From the NCBI GenBank assembly GCA_024734555.1, contig JANPWX010000215.1:4465049-4529048 (forward strand): a stretch of DNA of 64,000 bases, in the 5' to 3' direction. How positions within the stretch are numbered: position 1 is the first letter of the stretch; the number at the start of each line of letters is the position of its first letter. A program made the position numbers and the translations under genes. Source of the DNA: Trochalopteron elliotii (taxonomy: Eukaryota; Chordata; Aves; Passeriformes; Leiothrichidae). This document shows positions 1 to 13,700 of the stretch, piece after piece. The notes under the pieces were generated by a model. The model saw only the letters and a list, made by a program, of their open reading frames with translations, was not told the origin of the DNA and did no database searches.

Positions 1-480
1 TCGTGCACCGCGCCGCGGGGGCCCGGCGGGGGCGGCGTGGGGCGGTGCGGTGCAAGGGCCCCAGGAGTGTTGCTGCTTTGGGGTGCCGGCAGGATTCTTA
101 CTACTTTTAGGGCTTCACCCCCCCCCAGATCCCGAAAAAAAAGAAGGGAGTGTCGGGGCGCGGGGGGTCGGGGCGGTAGAAGGAGGGAGCGGTGCCGGCA
201 GCGCGGCACAGCCGGCTGACCTACATTGGGAGGCATCTGAGGTGACGGCTCCGCGCGGTGGCTGCGCTGGCCCCGCCGGAGTGGGTGCCGGGGGTGGGTG
301 CCGCGCTCCCCCTGCGCTCCCGCTCCGCTCCGCACCGCGCGGCCGCCGGCCCGCTCAGGTGTCTCTGCGGGGAACGCGGGGTCGGAGTAGGGAAAGGCTT
401 GGCCGGTTCCCACCGCTTAGGGCCTGCCTGGGAGGGCTGAACCCCCGCCTTGAACCCTCCACTTGAATCCTCCGGTACCG
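1..480. promoter_or_regulatory. CpG-rich segment, probable 3' flank of the AHR promoter/exon 1 island
   Basis: This segment is far richer in G, C and CpG than anything else in the window, with repeated GGGCGG-like and CGCGG strings, and it falls abruptly to AT-rich sequence near 480. It lies upstream of AHR exon 2 and contains no exon 1 coding signature (no codons for the conserved TYASRKRRKPVQKT). The most economical reading is the intron-1 side of the promoter CpG island. A single GCGTG core occurs at 35-39 without the full xenobiotic-element flanks. The open frames here are what GC-rich sequence gives by chance. Confidence 0.6.
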
Positions 481-3400
481 CATGAGATGCGTTTATTTGT
501 GCAGAGCAAAAGAAATCCGAGTGCTGTAGACCAGTTGAAAGAGGAAAAAAAGAAGAAAGAAAGAAAAAAGCCTGCCTATATGGTGGCTTTTTGTTTATTA
601 ATTTATATTTTTGAAACTGTGGGAACAGCTTAGTGCTGGAGTAATTTTGTATGATGCACCTGCTTTATGTTTGCATCCTAAGTTTTATATGCTTCACTAA
701 AACATTGCTCTCATGAGAGGGGAATTTTTAGGCTAGAGGAGATGCTTAACTTGCACTTTCAACTGAAAGTCAAGAACCTATGGGTCATAAAAAGTAGCAA
801 AGGTAAACTACTGCCTTGCAAGAAAAATAAGTGAAGCTCAAAAAATCCCAGTGCATTTCTGTGGGCTGCTTTTGTAGATGTCGAATAACTACAAGGGCTA
901 GAAAAGAATTAAAGGAGAGAATGAAAAATATTTGATGAAATCATATTGTCAGTGATGTTTTTTTAGATTCTCAGCAGACATCTCGGTCTTGAGGTGAAGG
1001 AAATTTGCTTGAGGGCTTGCTTCTTTATGATTGGAATTGTTAGAATGAATGCATGTACATAACTTGGGATTTTATCCCACGAATTAGAAAAAAAAAAGTC
1101 TAAAAGTCTGAATATCTATATATATATGTACAGATGTATTTCATTCCCCTGCTAGAAAATGCATTAGTTCTGAAAAGACCAGTGCCTGCTTTTTTGATCA
1201 TTCATTTCCAAATAAAAATGTAGAGGTACCTAATTAAATTCACTCTGTAGATTTGGATTTTTAGGAATGAAATCAGTGTTTGTTTACGAGGAAATGAAAT
1301 GTATTGGTGGAATTTGTAGCTTACTAATAGCTGAAGGCAAACAGTTCTGATTGTGAAACAGTAAGGTGTTCTGCCTTGCTGGTAAGATCGCTTAATGGCT
1401 AGCTTATTATTAAATTTTGGTTAGCCTTGGCTAGAGTATGTGAAACCTTTTTGTTTTACCTTACTGTAGTGTCTATGTAAGTAATCTTTTTCCCTGTATC
1501 TTCTTGTTATGTAAGTTGGCTGAACTGCTATGATTAGTTGAACTTGAAGCTTTATTACTAATGTGAACTATTTATCTATTGAGGGACTTTGCCTTAGGAT
1601 CAGAGGGAGAAGTTTCTTCTCAAAATAAAAGTATTCTTATTGAAACAGTTTGTTCACCTGTAATTGAAGTGGAGGCTGATTATTAACCCACCTTGCTTGG
1701 GTTACTGGAAATTGTTTTTATGTAAGGCATTTATCTTGCTTTTAACACATTTATTGTGTTCATGTGGTTTTTTTTCTTCTCAAATACCTTATGATCTTTG
1801 GTTGCTGCTTCTGTTGGGCCAGTCTTGGAGAATATTGCTAGTGGGTCAGAGGGCTCTGATTTCTCACATAACTACTTGCAAACAGCACCTTTAGGCCAAA
1901 GGAAAGTGAGACGGGCAATAAGCTTTTTTTAACCAATTGCAGGAGGGAGAAAAGATGTGCTTGGTGCTGGCTTATAAATGTTTGACCCTACTGTCATCTT
2001 AATCTGTTTGAATTCAATTTTTTCTCCTCTCAGTAGAATTCACAATTATTAAAAAAAAAAAAAAAAAAGAGAGAGAGAAAAGAAAAAGATACATTACTGG
2101 GACTAGTATCTTTTGTAGAAGAGATTATATCTGTTGATAGTTCTAATGTTTTGTTTGCCATATATGTACCTCTTAATGGAGCATAATAGTTAGTAATCTG
2201 TGTAGACAGCTTATAGAAATGGAAGAAGGTCTAAATATAATGCCATAGTTGCCATGGGGAAAAAAGTTAAACAGAAGAAATACTTCTTTTTTCAGGTACA
2301 AATAACCCATGAAAGCCATGGTCATAACTCTATAACAATTGAAGAAACTTCATCCTTACAACTCCCAGTTTTTACTATGTGCCCTGTAGAGAATTGAATT
2401 TGAGAGGGAATCACAGGCTGTTGTCTGACTCTGCCAAGTGTTGAAATATGCTTTTTTGATTCAGGTGGGAATTACAGTATTGCAGCTGAAAAAGAAAACC
2501 AATTGCGAGGCAACATAATAGACAATTGTTCCTGAAATTCATATTGTTATCTTGTCGTGTAAGGGAAGAGAAAAAAAAGATGCTAAACACGTGCACTGCA
2601 ATTGCTTGTAATATGCTACAGAAATCACTTTTTCAATACCTTGGAGTCTTTCAATTTCCTCCCTCTTTAAGGTTTAAACTCTGTGAGTCCCCCTGGTGGC
2701 AGCAGGGCTGGGGGATGTTTCACTCCCCACTGAGGCTCGGGGAGCAATGAGTGGCCCCTGCTTACTGTTTTTTGGGTTTTTTTCCAAGGCTTCAACTTCT
2801 TTTGTCTAGTGATTATTAAGTGAACTAATGTAGTAACATTGTAATTGAAGGGGGAAAAAAGGCGAGTTTTATGGAGGTGGGGTTTACTGCAGATAGATTC
2901 TAACGTGAGATGAAAGGTATTATATAAGTATGGCTCCAGCTTGCAGTTTTTATGTCTTTCTGCCTATTAGCTCAGATTTGGTTTGTTTTTCTTTTTTTCA
3001 GTGTTTGGATAGGAATAGTTTTTTATACCTGGATAAATGTAATAGACAAGGAATAGGGTGGGGAGTTCTAAATGTTTCATGCTATGCAGAGGCAAAATGC
3101 ATCGTGATTTGCTTATGTAGTAGACTAAATAAAGAAGAAAACCCTATCATAATTTTTTTTATCTTAAATGTATTTGTGACATTAGGTACTCCAGAGTTTT
3201 GACTGATTGATCTTTAGTGATGAGTAGTCCAAGTAGTATTAGGAAGTAGAGCAGAGACATTTTAGTTCAAAAATTGGAAACTATTTATGTGTTCATTCAA
3301 GGCAAACAAACAAGAAGTGCCAGAATAAGCTTTCAGAAAGGAAGTTCATCAGAAAAGAAAAATAGTCATTGAAATATTCCTTTGTGTAAACCAGTATCTG

Positions 3401-6400
3401 CTACAAAGCAGTTTGCACCTCTTATTTGAAATGGAAGCAGTAAGACTGTTGTCTTACATAAAATAAACTTCTTATATAAATGTATTTGTCAATGTTGGGG
3501 TAGCTGTATGTTACATGTAGATAGCCACTTAAAGGTCACTTGTTTTAACGTTTGTGGGATTTTTTTAATTGGTTGGTTTTGGTTAATGTTTCTTGCAAAA
3601 GAATACTTTTTAGAAAGAGAATCTGCAGCAAATGGAGCTATACATATATAAGTAAGGGGGTCAGTAGACAGGAACATAATTTTTTGTTTCTTTTTCCAAG
3701 AAACGTTGGATTGTTATCTTAGAAAGTTGTGAAACTGAGTGTCAAACTTTCATCCTTGGTTGGTGTTCTGAGTGTTTCTATCACTCTGGTTGAATCCTTC
3801 ATGCACCAGACCAACCTGAACTAATTATTTACAACTGGATGGCAAACAGTAGCCCAGCATCAGATGAGTAGCATGTCACTGATTGAGGTTTTTATAGCAA
3901 AACAACTTTATCCATTCAGCAGTTTTAATCTTGACACGTTTCAGTCTCTGCTGAAAGAGCCACTGGAAAGGGTCTCTGCCCCTTCAGGATTGATTGACAA
4001 TAATTTAAGAGGTTGATAGGCTGTAATTCCGAAATCATCAGCTGAATTTTCAGTAATGATAAATTCAGTGTGGGAAATAAGAGTAAATGCTTAGAAGTAT
4101 TTTTTGGTTGCTGAAGTAAATAAAGATTTTTTTAGGATTCTAATACTTGCTTAGTGTCATAACTGATTTTAACAGTGTCATAACTGGCCTCCACTGAATG
4201 AAATCCTATGCATAAGAAAAAGATACGTTATTGCATGTACTATTAAATATAGGATGAAAAATATTCAAAGCTGAGAAGATTAATCCCTTAGTTAGGTGAC
4301 TTGTATGTTTTTCCTTATGTCCCTCTTTCCTAAGCAATAAGATAGTTCTGATGAACTAATAATTAGGAGTTTTTAACAAATCAGTTTTTTAAAAGCACAT
4401 TTCTATCTCTAGTGTTCTTCTTGCACGTTCTTTTATTCTCTAATTTCATTTCACACTTGAGTCTTGTTACTAAGGTATCATGCTTTCCAGTGTTTGGTTG
4501 TTGGGTTTTCTACTTTTTCCTCCAGTGTTTTATGTTGTTATGAACAAAAAAAACTTGTGCTCTCTTTGCATTTTCTCGGAAACTGCTAAAATTTCCCTTT
4601 TAAATAATACAAATGAGTATGTAAATATTGAAATTTAATTTGGCCTTTTGATAGTAGTTAAGACTCAGGTAATTGTCCACTTTTTAAAAATTTAGGATTA
4701 ATGTCTATGAAGGTGCACATGATGAGCATGTGTACTGAAGACTTCTGATTAAGTATACTGTAGCAGACCTGTGAAAACAGCAGTCAGCTGGTGTTGTGAT
4801 GGCAAATCCTTTAAAATTGTTAAATGAAAAATTAAGTGTTCTTGATTGTCTTGCAGCTGTTGGGTAGCAAAGGTTGTAGATTGTAGATTTCTGGTTGTAG
4901 TCCAGAGGCACCGAGTGTACAGAGACCTCTGGCCTTTGATTAGGGAATTCAGATTTCCTATGAGAGGTAGAAGGTTAAGAATGGAAAGATCAGCTTAAAT
5001 GCATTCCCTCTTCTAGTCTTTTTTTTTTTCCTTTTAAATAAAGCACATGCATGGATTTAATCTTGACATAGCACATAATTTGCCTTGAAGATAATTTTCT
5101 GCATTGAAGCTGGGCTGTCTTTAGCATTGACGGTTTATATAAGCGGATGGAAAATGGTTAAGTTGTTGCTTATGCCCCTGGCACTCCTGCCCTTATTCCC
5201 TTCATCACTGAAGGATCCATTTTTATATAATGAATTTTAGTTGGGTGACAAAAGGGAAAATTAGGGATAATCGGTGTTTGATTTGGGGAAGAGAATATGG
5301 TAAGATTTATGATGCAAATAGTGGTAACGTAGTATTCAGAAATGCTTTGAGCTAGTTAAGAGAAGTCTTTAGAAAGTAAATGTAAAGAAGAAAAACAATC
5401 ACATCTAACTGACAATCTGATCAGATGACTGCAATTTGAACATAGTTACAACTACTTGGTCACTTTCCAAGTTTAAAGCAAAGCAGGGGACAGTTGTTAA
5501 GAAAGTTGCTCATTACTTAGTGCTGATTTATTTTGTAAAGTTTGTGTGTGTTAAATGATTTCTATGGGGTCCTCTGCTTTTCAGAAGCAGCCCACTTTGA
5601 TTTGATAGTAGTTAGCTGTTCACTGATTGTTATACAACTGTTACAGGCTTAATGTTTGAAATTCATTATTTTGTTTCTGCATTTAGGAACAGTTTAATAC
5701 ATAAAAAAATATTTAAGAAATACCCTTTAATGTTGCTGCTAATGTTTGATGATTTTTAACTTTATTTTTTAGGGCTATATTTAAGTTTTCTTAATCATGT
5801 GGCTTGTACAAGTTAATTTTCTGCCAGCATAAGAGAATATGAAGAAAACCTTGCTAAATTATTTAAAATTTAAAGTTTAATGTTCATTGATGATGCACCT
5901 GGGTTTTTTTTTTCAGGAGAAAGAATTTTCCTAACTCTTAATTCAACTGTTTTGCCCACTTTTCAGATGCTTTTATGCTAATTTTTACTAATTTACAGTG
6001 TTTACACTGCAGCAAGTTTGTCCATCTGGGAAATGGGAAACTCCTGCTGATATATTTGATTTCTGTCTGTTATCAACACTTTGCATTATGGCATCTTTGC
6101 ATTTCCAGGTTTCACATAAGGCTCCTTTAATGTGGAAAAGAGCAGCTGTAGTGCTGGGGAGCAGGCAGCCACGCTTAAGTGCAAGTTTTTGACAAATGGC
6201 AATTGAATAATCAATGGCTATGAAAAGAAGGGCTTGGATTTAAACTAACAAGAGTTGTAATTGAAATGTAAAGTAAAAGTAAGCAGAAAATAAGAATGTC
6301 CACTCTATCAGTACTCATTTGACTGAAAATACAAGATGAAATTACTTTTCTGTATGGTTTACTTTAAGCAGGGGCAAAGATAACTATTGGAGCTTTTGCA

Positions 6401-7522
6401 ATTGCTCATCATATAATGGATATAAGGATGACAGTAGGGAGCAGACTAAGTGAAATACTGAAGAAATTAGCTGCTGAATGTCTTTGTGCTCAGTATTTTT
6501 GAGTGATGCATCTTGCAGAACCAACATTTCTGGGAGAGTAACACAAATTGATAACTGCTGTAGATCTCACGTAGAACTGCAGTACTGGAAAAGTGACAAT
6601 GAGTCACTCTTTAATTAGAAAAGTGTTTAATAAAGAAAATAAAATGCACTACGGCTTAGGCAGATATAAATTATTCGGTTTCAGCGTTGGCTTGTAATGA
6701 CTAGTTGTAATTTAAATGAGTTGGGATTTAAACTTTTTCCCAGACTTCCGTGTATGTGGGAGAGGGTGAGTATCCAAGTATCTGGACTTGGAGCTCAGGG
6801 TGGATGTGAATGGAAAATAGCAAGTTTACAAAAACTTCATTATGTGAATCATAACACAAAGCTTTTAAAAATGTTTGTTGTACTGTACAAAGGCATGCTT
6901 TTGCCATGCTGTACTCAAATGAAATGACTTCAGCTGAAAGATGACTTAAAGGGTGAGTTCCCAGTGTTTGCTACAAAGATTTTACATGCTGGCTGAGCTA
7001 CGTCTCATGGTTTTTAGTGTAGTTTCGGATGCCTAGCAAGTTACTAAAACTTTTGTTGTATTCAATTAATACTAGCCTGTTCCAAACTGATAAAAATTAA
7101 GGACATCTGTGAGAAATGGTTATTGAAGTGAAGAAAGCATTCTGTGTAATTTATATGTAGACAAATATTACTAAAAATTTTTGGTGTATTTGGAATACTA
7201 ACATTTGGAAGAATTCAAGTGACATTTGACTGAAAACATAGGAAGCTTTTTATAAAAATTGCTGAATCTCAAAGGTTTCAAATATTCATTCAGAAGTTCA
7301 AATAGATGTAGCTCGAACTGCTTCATTTAACAATGTGTGTGTTGGAGGGGAGATTGGGCCATTTAATGTTATTTTTATTTTTTTTAATGGGAAACAAAGC
7401 AACTTGGGAAAACATTTTGGTTGTTACAGTCTGAGACAATATGTAACATTAGGCTTGGCGAATATTTGCCTTCATTTTGGAAAGGAACTGGCCCTTATGT
7501 TGTGTTTGTTTTTCTGCCCCAG
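481..7522 (+). other. AHR: AHR intron 1 (3' part)
   Basis: This is AT-rich intronic sequence ending at the polypyrimidine/CAG acceptor before exon 2. It holds an 18-base A run followed by a short GA tract (2051-2077) and no gene, RNA or full repeat that I could recognise. The open frames are short and unlike any known protein. Confidence 0.85.
2051..2077. repeat. Poly(A) and (GA) simple repeat
   Basis: A run of 18 A passes directly into alternating GA. It could be a simple repeat or the remnant of a retroposed tail; no flanking retroposon body was recognised. Confidence 0.8.
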
Positions 7523-7710
7523 TGTAAAGCCGTCCCCAGCTGAAGGAGTCAAGTCCAATCCATCCAAGAGACACAGGGACCGCCTGAATGCGGAGCTGGA
7601 CCGCTTGGCGAGCCTGCTGCCTTTCCCTCAGGATGTCATTGCCAAATTGGATAAACTGTCTGTGCTTAGGCTTAGCGTCAGTTACCTGAGAGCTAAAAGT
7701 TTTTTTGACG
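7523..7710 (+). CDS. AHR: AHR exon 2: bHLH domain
   Basis: The acceptor is TTTCTGCCCCAG and the donor GTAAGC. The exon begins with the last base of a Thr codon split with exon 1 and ends with the first base of a Val codon (GAC G). It encodes 62 whole codons, about residues 20-81. The basic region [10 protein letters not shown] (30-39) makes DNA contacts and includes the KRHR part of the bipartite nuclear localisation signal; the first half of that signal is in the missing exon 1. Helix 1, loop and helix 2 run from [12 protein letters not shown] through [13 protein letters not shown], and the [11 protein letters not shown] stretch overlaps the known nuclear export region. Ala42 stands where human AHR has Thr in the RLNTELDR motif. 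An open frame runs 5' into the intron from 7335, but no plausible start context or exon was seen there. Confidence 0.97.
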
Positions 7711-10700
7711 GTAAGCAGTGGGAATTTGTTTGGGTTTGAACTGCTTGTAAAATTCAGTTTATACTGTGTGTTGATTTCAGCTGGTTAAGTACTTAAAACT
7801 GTTAAATTTATCTGTATTTTAATGGAACCTCCAGTTGTGTGAATATATACAATGTAACTGTGTAAAGTAAGCTTTCCACTTTCTTGAAACCAAATGTAAC
7901 TACTTACATTTCACTTAGGTCACTCAAAGTCATTCAAAGCTTTGCATTTGGAAGTAATATTGTCCTTAATGAGTACTCCAATCCTTTTCATCAGACTGTC
8001 AAAGATACCCAAGAGATTTCTATTTTCCCCCTCTGAAAATTGCCTTAGTAAAACTATTACTGTTTCAAAATATGTCATATGACTTCCCATACAGCTGGAT
8101 TTCAATCAATGATGCATCAAAAAGGACTTTACTTTGATATGAAGTAATTGATAGTGCTCCTCCCTTACAGTTTAGTGCAAAGGTGACTTGTAAAGAATAG
8201 AGACAAAATCTTTCCTATGTCCAAGCCCTGATTAATGCAGGACAGGAGGCATTAAAACGACAGCTAAGGTTCTGCAGTTATGTGGGCAGGTGTGCACTGA
8301 CCCCAGTCCTGGCAAGGGTAATACAGCAGCACTCAGGGTAGTCATGGGGTCAGAAGTGTGTGTCCTTGGTCACCTCTGAGCTGGCCAAGGAGTCCTGTCC
8401 TTCTCTCTCCTTCTCTACCTGAGCTGCTCTGTAGGGTGAGATACACTGGTTTGCTTCATGCCAGTTTCTTCAAAGGCAGGAATAGTCTGATTCTATTCAT
8501 TGCAGGAATAAAGCAAGAAGCATGTATTTAATTAATTGTCCTTTTTTTTTAGCAGTCACTGAGATTTTACAGTTATTATATTGAAGATGAAATCTTATTC
8601 ATCAGCTGTGGCTAAAAAAATCTTGATTGCAATGGAGTTGATATTAAATTTCAAGTTGTTTTTAAACTTTCTTTGACATTAAAATAACCTCTGTCCTCAT
8701 CAGTTTAAGATTGTCTCAGCCTCCAGAACATGGATGAAAGGATTCAAGAAACCTGTCTAAAATAGTTCCACTTTTTCCTGCAGGAATACAGAATGTTTAT
8801 TTTCATTTATTGTGTCAACTGGCTTCAGTTTATTAGTGCTTATGCATTTGTATTGTTTTATTGCTTGAAGAATATATCCAAGTGTCTTGATTTCTATGCT
8901 TGTTGAGGAGAATTCTTAGTATGAAGTCTAAGCTCTAAGGCTAGAGCTGGCCAAATACTTCTAGCGGTGCTTTTTTCACATGCAAATATTTTCTTCCATC
9001 AAATAAGAGTTCTCTTCACACTTTATTTTCATAAAAATCTTTGCAAGATGTTATCTTGGGTAGAGTGCTGTAAAAGAAATTATATTGCTTGTCTGTGTTC
9101 TCTTGGTAAATTGAAAAAGTTCTAGTCTCAATGAAATGTGTTTTGTTGCGGTTGTTTTAATTATGTTGTCTGAAATAATTCCAAGTTGGAAGTTTTTGTC
9201 TTACTTGGGATGGAGTGAAAATTATTTCTCATCTCAATTTCTCGTGCAATGGAACTGCTTGATTTTTATTTGTCCTGCGTCTTCCCCCCAAATTGCACTT
9301 GAAGGTCCTGGAATAAAGTTTACAGCTGTGATTTAGAGTTAAGGCTATGATTTCTCTGAAGGGAAAAAAAGGATTTATACCTTCAGTAGAAGTTGTCTTA
9401 ACAGGTTTATTTAGCAGAAAAAGTATTTTTGCTACTTCTTTTCAGGCCTTTGTGTTGTAGGACTACAAATCAGGTTAGTATCAGTCTCCATCTGAAGGTA
9501 TTTAAAGACTAACTTTGATGACTTAAGTGAAGATGAACAAAAGTAACCAGTTTATGACTGACAGACAGAAGAGTGGAAATTAGATCTATACTATTTTAGC
9601 TGTCTTAAATAACATGGAATCTATTTCAGTAAAATTCACCTTCCTAAAGAAAAATTAGTACTTTGAAGAACAGAATTAGGAAAAAAACCCTAGGTTTGAT
9701 TTTCATGCTCTGCTTCTCAGAATGATTTTTTTGAAAGAGTGTCATGTGTCGTTGGATATATGAGGAAAACCCTGTAGAATAAATCTGACAGATGCAAGAG
9801 GGAGCACTGATTGTCACCTTGAGTGCCTAGACTGAGCCAACGCTCCACTTTATTAACGCAGCATGCTGAAGTAAAGGGAAACGCTCCATGAATAACAGGA
9901 TGCAAATGGGGGGTGTGTAAATTCCTGCGGAAAGTAAAATATAAACGTGTAATCATATGATCTTGCTTGAAAGGAAACCCAAGTTTTTGCTGCAACAATA
10001 GATATTTTTTTCAAAGAAAACACTTGCATTTTTCCAAGTTTAAATAACCTAAAGTGAATGTCTGTTTTCTGAAGGCGGAAGTCTGGGGGGAGAAAAAGAA
10101 CAGTTTCGTGAAAGACATCTCAAAAAGTTTCATCAATTTGAATAAATGTGCCTCACTTAAATATCAATAAGGTTTTTTTGGTATTATATAAAAGCTAAGT
10201 ATATATATACACACACACACATATATATACACACATATAAAATAAAAGAACACCATTGAAGAACACCTTTACTTGACCCTAGTTATTAAGGTGGTAGAAT
10301 GGTACAGAATGTTTTCTGGAGCTAGAAAGAGGTGAGTTTTTCTATAGGGTCTACTGAAGTATGGTAGACCTCTGCATGCTTGCCGCATTTCAGGTTGTAG
10401 GAAATAGATGTATCCATTTTACACTTCCACAACCTCAAAAGATCTTAGTGCTGGTGATTGTATTCTGTTAAGAAGTTGCTTGTGATTGCTGTTTTTTGTT
10501 AATGAAGTTATTGTGCTGCTAAGTGACCCTTTACATGTACTATAGTTTAGTGTGATCAGGTTAGTCTTGAGTCCACATGATGTCAGCAGGCTTTCTGTAT
10601 GCCCATGTTGGGTATTCTGGCATGCTTTTATAGGTACAAATTTGACCTTGGCTCAAGAAGGAAATTGTAGTAGTGGATTAAAATAGTGAATCTCCAGTCT

Positions 10701-13700
10701 GTTTCTTTATAAAGTCTTATGTGACAAATCGAAGCTAAAAAGTGTTTTAGGGTGGTGTTACTTTTCAGCTGTGCACTTCTGCCTGCTGTACTGAAGTGAA
10801 TTAGCAGTCCTCAAAGTCAAGCAGGTTAGCTTAAATCACCACTGGAGTGTTTATTTTGTGCATGTAAGATACTTTCTGAAAGTGGCTTAAAGCAAGCTTT
10901 TTATTTTTAAGAGACTGGGAGAAATCAGTCAAGTGTCTGCTCACAATCAGTAAAGACTTCGTACCTTTGTGTGTTGTCCTGGTATTATTTCAGTTCATTT
11001 TGCTGTTAAGTGCCCATGCGTGTGTGCATTCAGCAGTGAGAAATATAAAGTAGAATGTGGAACAACAGCTCTTTGTATGGATGCAGGTTAATGTGAGCTC
11101 AGCATCTGGAGCACAACTGGACAGTCATTTAGGCAAGGGCTGTGTTCCCCATGCATACTAAAGGAAAAAGCCCTTTTAGCCTCTATCTTTGGTCCTTACG
11201 TGATAAATTGATAATCACTTAAATACTTTACTGCAGTAAAGAAAAGCATTCACAATTGTTCTTGGGATTTTGGTGAAACAGATTAAACGGTTAAAAATAG
11301 AGTTTGTATGACTGATCACTTTTTTTGATGTTAGGGGCATGATTTTTCTCTTTAAAGGTGTTACTGAAAATAAAGGAGAGGCTTGCAGAATCTAAAATGA
11401 AGTAGCTGTTCTATGTGTGCATATCAATACATTAGAAACAAAATTCAGCATGTTGCTTATTAATTGTCCTTTCATCCATTTCACTAAGAATTCCTGTGGT
11501 TTAAAGTATGTGGGATTTTTCCCTCTCTTGCTTATTGGGCAGTATTCTGCATTTATAGAAGAAAGTTTCCGCTCAAAATTAGTTTAGAATTGGTTTCTTA
11601 TGTGGGATGCTAGTGATTCTGGCAAGCACAGCAACAACAAAATAATTAAGATTTTCTTTTTCCACTAAGTTTGCATTGCCTTTTTTCTTTAACTTTGTCA
11701 TATAATTAACACACATTCTTTGGCATCGTATGGCTTAAATTTGCAGTGCAGCCATTGTCATCACATAAAATATATTTTTTGATAATATGTTTTTCCTGTC
11801 ATGCCCACTGTTCTATCATACTGTGCGCTGGAGAGAACAGACTGCATGTGGTTCCTGTTCTGGAGAGTATGGCTAAGATGTAGAAATGGGAAAGACAGGC
11901 AAAGTGAGAGACAATGCATTTATTGTGTCACACTGAGAAGGGCAGCTATCCAGTCTAGCAGATATAGATAACCTTTCTGCCAAGTGCCAGGTGGCGGTCT
12001 GGAACAGAAACCTGAAAGTACAAAAATTATTAAAACACAGCCCAGTAAGACCAGGATAATACAGTAGCTCTGTCCTAACTTGCTCTTATTTTAGACAGTT
12101 ATCATCTTTGCCTGCCATGTCTGTCTAATGCAGTTTTCCTCATGTATTTTTTGAAAGTGCAACTTCCCTTTCATGTTACCTCCTTTCCCTGCTCCTGTTG
12201 CCGCATACCTGGATATTTGACCTCCACAGCAGGAAAAGCAAAAGCCCTGTAGAGCAGCAGAGTTAGGCTGCACTTACTGCTTTTGAGTGTTGATGTGGAT
12301 GCTGCATAGAAATTTGCTGTTGTCAGCAGCTTCTAGTGGGCCTGGCTAGTATTGCTTACCTTCATGACTGTCTTGAGCCATTTTTCTACACCCAGGGTAG
12401 AACATACTCCATAGTTTGGTTGTTCTCTAATTACCTTTTCTGTATCTGGTGTTTTATACCATGCAGATGAATTAATTTTCACACTTTTGTATGAAATTCT
12501 TTGAATGTTGTCTGAGAGTTGGAGGAAAAAAAACCCCAACCCAAACAAACCGACTCTGTTTCCTTTTGTACTGTCTTTCCCCCAGTCCAAATCCAAAATT
12601 AATATAAAATGCGAACCTTGGAATTGTATAATTATTTCAGTATCAGACTACCATACTATTCAAGTTATTTCCTAATCCATGCTTGTTCTTTCACTGCTTG
12701 TCTCCTTTTTTTTTTTTCCTCCAAACCTCCCCCCTTGCCCCCAATCCCCTGAGATTCACACTGACCATTTGGGACTGTCTGCTACAGACTATTTTAGCCT
12801 GTATTTTACGTAACAGATGATAAGCAGGGATTTAAGCTTTGAAGTCCTAAATTCTGATCTTCAAAAATGATGATTAGAGCCATGTAGCTGTGACATCACT
12901 CTAAATCTCAATGTGTATGTTTCCACAATCTTTGCTTTTATTTTTAGGAGTGCTGTGTCACTAAGCATCTGATGCAGCTAGGTGGTTTTATACCCCCATG
13001 GATTGATGCAATTTAATATAACCCAAACTGAACATCTAAAATTGAAAATTTATATTACAAAGTAAGAACTTAAAATGTTAATGGATTTGTAGTATACGAG
13101 GAAAACCCTGGTACAGACACTAACAGTTAATGTGTTCTTTGGATTTTCTTTTCCTGTTACATTCTGGTATTTCAGTGATTGATGTTAATCATTGTTAGAA
13201 CTCCCTTTGCAAGGAAGAGAAATTCTTCTCTGCCCTATGTGTATTATTTAATCAAAGGCATGTGAAAAGTCAGTGTAGGAGCCTCTTATATTCCCCAAAG
13301 CTGTTGTAAAATTTCTTGAAAACCCTGTCCCAGTATGCAGAGCATTTGTGTTTTCTCTGTAGGCTTTGTTATAGGGAGATTAGTTTTAAGCATACTGTTC
13401 TGGGCTTTGCTCTGGATTCCTGACTCTTGTTTGCAAGATCAGAGCCTAAAATATAATTTGTCCTGTTCTAACAACATCAGTGTTCTGGAGATTGACACTG
13501 TTGTATGACATTCAAATCTAGAACAGCTAGCAAGAGAAAAACTCTAGCCTCAGGAAGTACCACTGCTTCTCTGGCCTTGTGTATTCCAAGTCTTGTAATC
13601 ATGTTATTGCTGTACTTTAACACCTAAAGACCATGTGATTTGGAGCTTTTTGGTTTTGTTATACAAATCACCACAACTGTTCCTCCTCCTCCAATGACAG

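Noticed and set aside
35..39. GCGTG core as an AHR response element (autoregulation)
   Set aside because: Only the 5-base core is present and the flanks do not match the extended consensus; such cores are common in CpG islands.
37..466. Overlapping open frames in the GC-rich start of the window
   Set aside because: They are rich in Gly, Arg, Ala and Pro as expected from CpG-island sequence, lie in several frames at once, and do not encode the AHR N-terminus.
7335..7522. Upstream extension of the exon 2 reading frame from an ATG at 7335
   Set aside because: A clear polypyrimidine/CAG acceptor at 7522 and the conserved split Thr codon fit the standard exon 2 start; the upstream residues resemble no AHR sequence.
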